A program made the translations under genes and the position numbers. 20,817 nt of DNA from NCBI GenBank assembly GCA_937996765.1, contig CALKUG010000382.1, positions 1 to 20,817 on the forward strand, in the 5' to 3' direction. Position 1 is the stretch's first letter. Every line of letters begins with the position of its first letter. Source of the DNA: an uncultured Ignavibacteria bacterium (GTDB lineage Bacteria; Bacteroidota; Ignavibacteria; Ignavibacteriales; Ignavibacteriaceae). This document shows, in pieces, positions 15,602 to 20,817 of the stretch. The notes beneath the pieces were generated by a model, which saw nothing but the letters and a program-made list of their open reading frames with translations, ran no database searches and was not told where the DNA came from.

Positions 15602-16990
15602 CTATTCAATCTTCTTAGTTACCTCAATTTTTAACTGCTCCATGCGGTAACGCAGCTTTGATCGAGAGAGTCCAAGTATCTTTGCAGCACGCACTTGATT
15701 ACCTTTGGTAATTTCAAGAGTCTGTAAAATTAACGATTTAAGAACTACCTCAATCGAAATTCCACTTTTGGGAATCCTGAGGTAGAATCCGTCTCCCGGC
15801 CCATCCATGGGCTTAGGAGGAACTAAAAAGTCTAAATGCTCTTCGCATAATGTATCTCCATCAACTAAAAGCATTGCACGCTCAATAACATTCCGTAGCT
15901 CGCGGATGTTACCTTTCCAGTGTTGCTCTATGAGAGTCCTCAGAGCATCATCCGTAAGTTTTGTAACTGCTATATTAAACTTATGAGAAAATTCACTAAT
16001 AAACGAATAAACCAACTGAGGAATATCTTCTTTTCTTTCACGAAGTGGAGGTATTACAGCTTTTGCAACATTTAAACGATAAAAGAGGTCTTCTCTGAAA
16101 TTTCCTTTTTTTACTTCTTCTTCTAAATTTTTATTTGTAGCAGCCAATACACGTACGTTTACTGAAATTTCTTTTTCCCCACCCAATCTATAAAATTTCT
16201 TTTCTTGCAATACACGAAGTAGTTTTACCTGTAGGTCTAATGTTAATTCACCAATCTCATCAAGTAATATGGTGCCACCATGAGCTAGTTCAAACTTACC
16301 CTGTTTTGTTTTCTGAGCTGCGCCAGTAAACGCTCCCTTTTCATGTCCAAAAAGCTCGCTCTCGGCTAATTCTTTGGGAATAGCCGCACAGTTAATTGGA
16401 ATAAATACTTTGGAGGAGCGAGGGCTTACTTGATGAATGTAACGTGCAAACACCTCTTTACCAACACCACTTTCTCCTTCGAGTAATATGGTGGTATCTT
16501 CACTTTTTGCCCAACGTTCAACAAGATTGATTACTTTTTGTATTACCTTACTTTTACCTAAGAAATCCCTATCAAGAGGCTCTTCTTCACGAACAATTCT
16601 CAGCCGCTCAACTTCTTTTTTTAGATTAAGATGTTCAATACTTTTGTTGAGTACAAACTGGAGTTGATCGAGGTCTATCGGTTTCAATAAAAAGTCGTAA
16701 GCACCTATTTTCATTGCCTTTACAGCAAGATTTACATCTGAATAACCGGTTATCATAATTACTGGCAAATTAGGATAACGTGCTCTTGTTTCCTTTAAAA
16801 TATCTAAACCATCTGCAACCGAAAGGTAAATATCAAGTAAAATTATGTCCGGCTGACTTTTTTCGATGTATTCAAATGATTCCGATGCGTTTTGGCACAC
16901 TTCAACTTCATAATTAAAACTTTGAAGCACTTTCTTTAATGAAAGACAAACCAAATTATCATCATCTATTATGAGAATTTTCGCAAGCAT
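15602..16990 (-). CDS. NtrC-family sigma-54-dependent response regulator (FlrC/FleR-like)
   Basis: This 462-residue protein has three domains. The receiver (about 1-120) has Asp9-Asp11, phosphoacceptor Asp53 (IILLDIYLSVADGL), Thr81 and Lys103. The AAA+ domain (about 143-375) has Walker A GESGVGKE (172-179), the sigma-54-contacting loop GAFTGA (219-224) and Walker B GTILLDEIGE (239-248). A Fis-type helix-turn-helix (about 428-453, NQVRAAKILGLSRSKLRYRM) binds DNA. Such proteins oligomerise when phosphorylated and open sigma-54 promoters. Pairing with the adjacent kinase, and the sigma-54 promoter before flgB in the same cluster, point to a flagellar activator like FlrC or FleR. Other sigma-54 targets are possible. 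It starts 2 bases after the kinase gene. Confidence 0.93.
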   Translation of the reverse strand: MLAKILIIDDDNLVCLSLKKVLQSFNYEVEVCQNASESFEYIEKSQPDIILLDIYLSVADGLDILKETRARYPNLPVIMITGYSDVNLAVKAMKIGAYDFLLKPIDLDQLQFVLNKSIEHLNLKKEVERLRIVREEEPLDRDFLGKSKVIQKVINLVERWAKSEDTTILLEGESGVGKEVFARYIHQVSPRSSKVFIPINCAAIPKELAESELFGHEKGAFTGAAQKTKQGKFELAHGGTILLDEIGELTLDLQVKLLRVLQEKKFYRLGGEKEISVNVRVLAATNKNLEEEVKKGNFREDLFYRLNVAKAVIPPLRERKEDIPQLVYSFISEFSHKFNIAVTKLTDDALRTLIEQHWKGNIRELRNVIERAMLLVDGDTLCEEHLDFLVPPKPMDGPGDGFYLRIPKSGISIEVVLKSLILQTLEITKGNQVRAAKILGLSRSKLRYRMEQLKIEVTKKIE

Positions 16991-16992
16991 AG

Positions 16993-17688
16993 TTATTCTT
17001 CTGCCGTATTAGGGAAAATTACATAAAATGTTGTGCCTTTGCCTAATTCACTCTCAAAAGTGAGTTTTGCACTATATTCACGCACGATCATATTACAAAC
17101 CGTTAACCCTAAACCGGTTCCGGTTGATTTGTTAGTGAAAAAATCCGTAAAGATCTTATTTTTGTTCTCTTCGCTAATGCCCACTCCGGTATCCGTTATA
17201 CTGACTACAATTTCAGAATCACTATTTTGTGTGTAAGATTTCACTACAATCTTACTTCCACTTGGTGAGGCATCTACGGCATTGTTTATCAAATTCACAA
17301 AAACGTGTAGCATTTTGTTTTTATTTACAAATACCGGCGGTAAATCATCCGCAAGCTCTGTAATAACATAAATACCTTTTTTCTTGGCACTTCCCGAATA
17401 AATAATGAGTAATTTTTTAATAATATCGTTGAAAGTAAGCCATTCTTTTTCGTCAGTAGGCTTACGGGAAAACTCAAGTATTGCTTGAATCAAATACTCA
17501 ATCCGCTCAGCTGCTTCAACACATATCTGCAGACTTTCTTGATACTCTTCCTTCGAGACTTCTTCGGGTTCACGTATCATTTCTAAACTCAGCTTTAAAG
17601 CCGAAAGTGGATTCCGAATTTCGTGAGAAAGACTTGCGGAAAGTTTCCCCAACAACTGGAGTTTATTATTCTGTTCTTCTATATTCAT
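16993..17688 (-). CDS. Soluble two-component histidine kinase without sensor domain
   Basis: This 231-residue kinase consists of little more than the catalytic core. The H box SHEIRNPL has His22, the N box is NLINNAVDAS (about 132-141), the G1 box DTGVGIS (about 166-172) and the G2 box GTGLGL (190-195). There is no membrane segment and no PAS or GAF domain, so it is cytoplasmic and must take its signal through a partner or from the N-terminal dimer interface. It most resembles NtrB/FlrB/FleS kinases. It directly precedes an NtrC-type regulator by 2 bases, its evident phosphorelay partner. In Vibrio and Pseudomonas the comparable kinases control flagellar basal-body genes. FlrB and FleS carry a PAS domain, which is missing here. 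Confidence 0.93.
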   Translation of the reverse strand: MNIEEQNNKLQLLGKLSASLSHEIRNPLSALKLSLEMIREPEEVSKEEYQESLQICVEAAERIEYLIQAILEFSRKPTDEKEWLTFNDIIKKLLIIYSGSAKKKGIYVITELADDLPPVFVNKNKMLHVFVNLINNAVDASPSGSKIVVKSYTQNSDSEIVVSITDTGVGISEENKNKIFTDFFTNKSTGTGLGLTVCNMIVREYSAKLTFESELGKGTTFYVIFPNTAEE

Positions 17689-17714
17689 CTGCTTAGACTC
17701 AAAAATGAATTTTA

Positions 17715-17743
17715 AATATAAATCTAATCAAAGGATATAACAA
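17715..17743 (-). promoter_or_regulatory. Candidate sigma-70-type promoter for the kinase-regulator operon
   Basis: The minus strand has TTGTTA (17743-17738), a 17-base gap and TATATT (17720-17715), close to housekeeping -35 and -10 boxes, in the gap between the flgM terminator and the kinase ATG. The predicted leader is about 20 bases. The AT-rich context makes chance matches common. Confidence 0.35.
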
Positions 17744-17783
17744 GCCGTTCAACAAAGGTTTTTGGTAGAATTATTTAAAAATG

Positions 17784-17817
17784 AAAAGGCCGATAAATGA
17801 TGCTTATCGGCCTTTTT
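17784..17817 (-). terminator. Strong intrinsic terminator after flgM
   Basis: A 13-bp perfect inverted repeat, AAAAGGCCGATAA at 17784-17796 and TTATCGGCCTTTT at 17804-17816, has a 7-base loop. It is GC-rich at the core of the stem and flanked by A and T tracts on either side, so it could act in both directions. It lies 22 bases past the flgM stop and separates the filament operon from the kinase-regulator pair. Confidence 0.88.
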
Positions 17818-17838
17818 CAAAAATGTTATGTTATTATT

Positions 17839-18096
17839 CTATACCAATTCGTTTAACAACTTATCAGCTACTTTGCTCATTACCTCAGGCGAATTGTAAA
17901 AACCGGAAGCTATATTTGCTTTAACTCGATTAATTGTTCCATCAATTCCTTCAGAAGCCAACATCATAGCATCTTTTGAGATTTGAATGGTGTCTTTTTT
18001 AACGACACTTGATTCTTTCTCTTCTTTCGACAATTTGCCGGTGGAACTGGGTTTCCCGTCAAAGCCGACTCTAATATTTGATGATTCTATTTTCAT
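17839..18096 (-). CDS. flgM: Anti-sigma-28 factor FlgM
   Basis: This 85-residue protein has the FlgM shape: a disordered polar N-terminal half, the segment DTIQISKDAMMLAS (about 35-48), and a C-terminal helical region, RVKANIASGFYNSPEVMSK then VADKLLNEL. This matches the FlgM pattern of basic residues, I-x-x-G-x-Y, and a final V/I-A-x-K-L-L. FlgM binds and blocks sigma-28 (FliA) until hook completion, when it is exported and late genes are released. It begins 2 bases after a FliT/FlgN-like gene and is the last gene before a strong terminator. No fliA gene is in the window. The short length is normal for the family. Confidence 0.9.
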   Translation of the reverse strand: MKIESSNIRVGFDGKPSSTGKLSKEEKESSVVKKDTIQISKDAMMLASEGIDGTINRVKANIASGFYNSPEVMSKVADKLLNELV

Positions 18097-18098
18097 AA

Positions 18099-18443
18099 CT
18101 ATCCAAAGTATTGAGATAACTTTTTTTGATTATTGATGGCGTTTAACTTACTTGATATAAGTTTTAACTCATCATTTTTTTCTTCTACTATATTATCGAG
18201 TTTTCTCTGAATTTCTTTAGTGTATTTCTTTAAATCAGGATGATATTTTTTTAATTCATCTTGTGGAACAGCTAATTTAAGTGCTTCTCCCCGATCCGAA
18301 ATACTTTTTACTAAAACAGAAAAGTGACCCATCGACTCTTCATGATTCTCATCACTAATCTTATTAAGCACCTCTAAAGCTGAAATCATATCTTGCTTTA
18401 ATAAGGCAACCTCTTTTTCTATATCGTGATTAGTAAGTCCCAT
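18099..18443 (-). CDS. FliT/FlgN-like flagellar export chaperone (by position and shape)
   Basis: This 114-residue protein is almost all helix and highly charged, like small export chaperones. I chose the ATG at 18443, one base after the fliD stop. A TTG at 18473 would overlap fliD by 29 bases and is less likely. The C terminus LNAINNQKKLSQYFG resembles the Asn/Lys-rich helix ending in Tyr seen in FlgN/FliT-like proteins. Position after fliC-fliS-fliD is where fliT usually sits. FliT-type proteins bind FliD and escort it to the export gate. Sequence similarity is weak, so the family assignment is inferred from context; a FlgN-type chaperone for FlgK/FlgL is the main alternative. Confidence 0.68.
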   Translation of the reverse strand: MGLTNHDIEKEVALLKQDMISALEVLNKISDENHEESMGHFSVLVKSISDRGEALKLAVPQDELKKYHPDLKKYTKEIQRKLDNIVEEKNDELKLISSKLNAINNQKKLSQYFG

Positions 18444-18444
18444 A

Positions 18445-20199
18445 TCAATAGAATGTATTACTAAAACTACCAAAACTTTGCGAATTTAACAACAATGAAG
18501 CCAATTGAGTTTGCAATTGTTCGTAACGGGAACGGAGTATTGTCCCACTTTTGTCAATTCTATCGTTAGTTGAGGTGATTTTATCGTTTAGATATTTGAT
18601 ATTTGAATCTAATGATGTTTTAAGATTAGTGATAACACCATCAGCCTTTGTGTAACGCTCAGTTTCAGTGTAAAATCTTGCCGCAATACCGTTAGTAGAG
18701 TTGAATAATGACTCTACTTGCGAACCTTTCGAATCAATAGCTGTAGTCAAAGTTGAATCGTTACTTACCGAAAGCCCATTAGTGGGGTCAAAGGATATTC
18801 CGATTTCTCTTAATGCCTTCAAGTTTCCTGAGCTTATACCGGTTACATCTCCAGTTGCAATCGAACGAAAAGTGTTCATAAGCGATTGTGCGGAAGTATC
18901 ACCAGCAAAAATACCTCGTGAATCTTTTGATACAGCAGAGTTGTTTTTAATGTACTTGTAAGCATCATTAAATTTATCTATAAAATCTTTAATCTTGTCT
19001 TTTACTGCAGAAGTATCCGAATTTACGGTTAATTGTATATCCGGCTCTGTAGTCATTTCTTTTTTAACAGTAACCGTTACACCTGAAACCAAATCGCTAA
19101 TAACATTTGTGTTTCTCTGAACCTGTATTCCATTAAACGTTAAAACAGAGTTTAATTGATTTGAAGTAGAACTGGTTGCGGTGTAGAGATAGCCGGCAGA
19201 GTTATCATCAACTTTTGCAAAGCGATTTCCATCACCCACTAATCCGAGAGATGAAAAAACAGACTCTCCAGGATCGTCTGTAAAAATCAATCTATTATCA
19301 TAACCTGTTTCACGAGCTGCAAACGACATCTTTGAGTTTCCGCTTGTTGGCGAGAAAACACTTGCAGCTGCAATACCTGCAGCTGATTTTTCTTTATTGG
19401 CACTAATTCCGAGTGTAGTGAGTAGATTATTGCCTGTAGAATCTATCGAGATGTAATTTTTGTTATCGGTTACTGAGAGTTTTAAACTCACATTTCCGCC
19501 GTCTTCAACTTTTTCTGCGGTAACACCACTTATCTTGTTAATTTCAGTGGCAATAGAATCCATTACTTGACTGTAAGTTTGTGAACCATCTACGGTATAG
19601 TTAATAGTATGGTTAGTTCCATTTAAGTCAATGGTAAAACTTTGTGTTTCCGCTGCTCCTGCATACAAATCTGTGGAAGTAAATGAAGAGGATTGAACAG
19701 TTGCCTTGTCATTATTAATGGCATTCGCAATCTTCTCCATCATTGTTTGATTTGTTTCAGTAGCGTCAAAAGTTACTGCAACATTAGCCGAATAATTCCC
19801 GTTCGCTACCTTAAAAGTTTGGTAAGTATTTGCCATTGCAACAGAGGTGGCGGAAGCCAACGTTTGAGACAAAGCAACGTCTGCCTTTGCAAGTTGAGTA
19901 GTGCGTAATGAGTAAATACCGGAAAGTGCTGTCTTTTCAGCAGTGGCTGTGGCCAATGTGGAGTCAGATGTAGTAACGGTTTTAGCTAAATAGGGTGACG
20001 ATGAAGAAGTATCCTTCATGGTTGTTGCAGAGGTCTGCAATGCCTGCACTTTAGAAAGCAGGTTCGACCATGTTGAATTTAAACTATCATATTTCGCCTT
20101 CCTCTGTGAGAGAGGCGAAACATACTGGTTTACTTGCTGAATCTTGTACGATTGTACAAGATTGTTAATACTGCTTGTAGATAGAATACTCGAGGACAT
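18445..20199 (-). CDS. fliD: Flagellar filament cap / hook-associated protein 2 FliD
   Basis: This 584-residue protein begins with the FliD N domain (ILSTSSINNLVQSYKIQQVN, then PLSQRKAKYDSLNSTWSNL). It carries a flagellin IN-type motif region (about 175-250, NHTINYTVDGSQTYSQVMDS). It ends with the FliD C domain, KIKDFIDKFNDAYKYIKNN and, near the end, ILRSRYEQLQTQLASLLLN. FliD forms the pentameric or hexameric cap that inserts flagellin subunits at the filament tip. The central surface domain is Ser/Thr/Asn rich and probably variable. GAAGGTGA lies 4-5 bases before the ATG, 19 bases beyond the fliS stop. Size falls in the usual 400-700 range. Confidence 0.96.
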   Translation of the reverse strand: MSSSILSTSSINNLVQSYKIQQVNQYVSPLSQRKAKYDSLNSTWSNLLSKVQALQTSATTMKDTSSSSPYLAKTVTTSDSTLATATAEKTALSGIYSLRTTQLAKADVALSQTLASATSVAMANTYQTFKVANGNYSANVAVTFDATETNQTMMEKIANAINNDKATVQSSSFTSTDLYAGAAETQSFTIDLNGTNHTINYTVDGSQTYSQVMDSIATEINKISGVTAEKVEDGGNVSLKLSVTDNKNYISIDSTGNNLLTTLGISANKEKSAAGIAAASVFSPTSGNSKMSFAARETGYDNRLIFTDDPGESVFSSLGLVGDGNRFAKVDDNSAGYLYTATSSTSNQLNSVLTFNGIQVQRNTNVISDLVSGVTVTVKKEMTTEPDIQLTVNSDTSAVKDKIKDFIDKFNDAYKYIKNNSAVSKDSRGIFAGDTSAQSLMNTFRSIATGDVTGISSGNLKALREIGISFDPTNGLSVSNDSTLTTAIDSKGSQVESLFNSTNGIAARFYTETERYTKADGVITNLKTSLDSNIKYLNDKITSTNDRIDKSGTILRSRYEQLQTQLASLLLNSQSFGSFSNTFY

Positions 20200-20218
20200 A
20201 CGTCACCTTCGTAAAAAA

Positions 20219-20575
20219 TTAACCTCTTTTTTGCTCCTGCAAACTTGCAAAAGCCTGAATCCATGCATCACGTAAATCAGTAAGAATCTTATAAACTATA
20301 TCAAAGTTTTTCTTGCGCATCTGATCTTGTGCAAATTGATACAATGCTAACAATTGCATTGCAATCGGTTTAGCATCTTCATCAGAAAAATTCAAAGAAT
20401 CAATCAAAACGCCAATACCTTTGTTAGCTTTTGCTACATCGTGTAACTGACACTGTTGAATTGAGTAATCGTAAACTTTAAGTAATAACTTTTGCGGGGT
20501 TGCTTCCATAATTTCTTTAACTAAATAAGCATTAGCCGCGTTTTGTTTTTGATATCCGTAATGAGCTGCATTCAT
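20219..20575 (-). CDS. fliS: Flagellin export chaperone FliS
   Basis: This 118-residue protein fits FliS in size and pattern: an N-terminal segment NAANAYLVKEIMEATPQKLL followed by a four-helix bundle, including LLLKVYDYSIQQCQLHD and LLALYQFAQDQMRKKN. It ends ILTDLRDAWIQAF. FliS clamps the C terminus of flagellin in the cytoplasm, prevents premature polymerisation and delivers it to FlhA. The gene sits directly after a flagellin gene and its terminator and before fliD, the usual fliC-fliS-fliD order reversed on this strand. AAAGGT lies 7-8 bases upstream of the ATG. Confidence 0.95.
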   Translation of the reverse strand: MNAAHYGYQKQNAANAYLVKEIMEATPQKLLLKVYDYSIQQCQLHDVAKANKGIGVLIDSLNFSDEDAKPIAMQLLALYQFAQDQMRKKNFDIVYKILTDLRDAWIQAFASLQEQKRG

Positions 20576-20590
20576 AATACTGACCTTTCA

Positions 20591-20620
20591 AAAGGGGTCT
20601 TCTCTTTTCGGAGAAGACCC
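20591..20620 (-). terminator. Intrinsic terminator after flagellin
   Basis: A 10-bp perfect inverted repeat, GGGTCTTCTC at 20595-20604 and GAGAAGACCC at 20611-20620, has a 6-base loop. On the minus strand it is followed by CCTTTTG, a short T tract. It lies 18 bases after the flagellin stop and only 15-20 bases before the fliS ATG, consistent with higher flagellin output than downstream genes. Confidence 0.85.
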
Positions 20621-20638
20621 GTATGCAAATTTAGTAAA

Positions 20639-20817
20639 TTATTGGAATAATTGAAGTACTTGTTGCGGTGCACTGTTAAGCTGACTAACCATCGCGGTAG
20701 CTGCTTGACCAATGATAGTGCCTCTGGTAGCTGTAAGCTGCTCCATTGCCATATCTGCATCAAAGATGCGGCTGTAGCTGGATTGTGCATTCGCAACCGA
20801 GATATTCAAAGTCTGTT
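20639..20817 (-). CDS. fliC: Flagellin C-terminal end (partial, runs off the right edge)
   Basis: The last 58 codons of a flagellin gene are present; the rest lies beyond base 20817. The visible end contains the coiled-coil D0 region NAQSSYSRIFDADMAMEQL, the typical A-R-I-x-D-A-D-M-A pattern, and closes with NSAPQQVLQLFQ, matching the family ending N-x-x-P-Q-x-V-L-x-L. Flagellin is the filament subunit, escorted by FliS, whose gene follows. The stop is TAA at 20641-20639. Whether there are several flagellin copies upstream cannot be seen. Confidence 0.93.
   Translation of the reverse strand, partial: QTLNISVANAQSSYSRIFDADMAMEQLTATRGTIIGQAATAMVSQLNSAPQQVLQLFQ

Noticed and set aside
17776..17796. 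GCCGATAA in the flgM terminator stem equals the sigma-28 -10 consensus, with TAAA upstream on the plus strand
   Set aside because: The TAAA lies only 9 bases away instead of about 15, and the -10-like string is half of a perfect hairpin, so it is best explained as the terminator stem.
18444..18473. TTG start giving a 10-residue longer FliT-like protein
   Set aside because: It would overlap fliD by 29 bases, while an ATG sits one base after the fliD stop.
20605..20633. TAAA-N17-TCCGAAAA upstream of fliS, resembling a sigma-28 promoter
   Set aside because: Spacing is two bases too long, the -10 has two mismatches, and it overlaps the flagellin terminator.
20572..20796. 74-residue minus-strand open frame near the right edge
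   Set aside because: It is an alternative frame of the flagellin 3' end plus terminator; the true flagellin frame ends at 20639 with the family C-terminal motif.

Overview
The window is one continuous motility locus. Every gene I can support lies on the minus strand, so it reads from high to low coordinates. The DNA is AT-rich and genes are tightly packed, with many 1-8 base overlaps. The parts list is a bacterial flagellum with CheZ-type chemotaxis, a sigma-54 activator pair and a FlgM anti-sigma factor. Pentapeptide DSLK-type repeats and AT-rich composition are compatible with the Bacteroidota/Ignavibacteria/Chlorobi side of the tree. Clear Shine-Dalgarno sequences before several genes (a textbook one before flgC) argue against a typical Bacteroidia member. 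The taxonomic placement is a low-confidence inference. I see no tRNA, rRNA, insertion sequence, CRISPR array or phage gene.

Layout in transcription order. (1) 20817-20639: the C-terminal end of a flagellin gene, followed by a strong hairpin terminator. (2) 20575-17839: fliS, fliD, a FliT/FlgN-like small protein and flgM (filament cap, export chaperones, anti-sigma-28), closed by a strong terminator at 17784-17817. (3) 17688-15602: a sensor-less soluble histidine kinase and an NtrC-type sigma-54 activator with an intact GAFTGA loop (FlrB/FlrC- or FleS/FleR-like). (4) 15485-8404: a chemotaxis operon of HEAT-repeat protein, CheR, two stand-alone CheY proteins, CheZ, CheA without a P2 domain, CheB, and a 92-residue protein ending in a C-x-C-G motif. 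(5) 8286 to the left edge: flgB, flgC, an 80-residue unknown, fliE, fliF, fliG, fliH, fliI, fliJ, a MotE/YlxF-like membrane protein and the first about 400 codons of fliK. These are rod and basal-body parts, the C ring, the export ATPase complex and the hook-length ruler.

The most informative non-coding signal is a near-perfect sigma-54 promoter at 8313-8329, just upstream of flgB. Together with the linked activator and FlgM it suggests a three-tier hierarchy inside one locus: kinase/activator, then sigma-54-driven basal body, then FlgM release and sigma-28-driven filament genes. The less conventional parts are the HEAT-repeat protein heading the che operon, the 92-residue CxCG protein ending it, the 80-residue protein between flgC and fliE, and a FliM-like CheY-docking peptide at the C terminus of CheZ. 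I found no clearly novel large system: most of the window is a well-organised but conventional flagellar and chemotaxis cluster.
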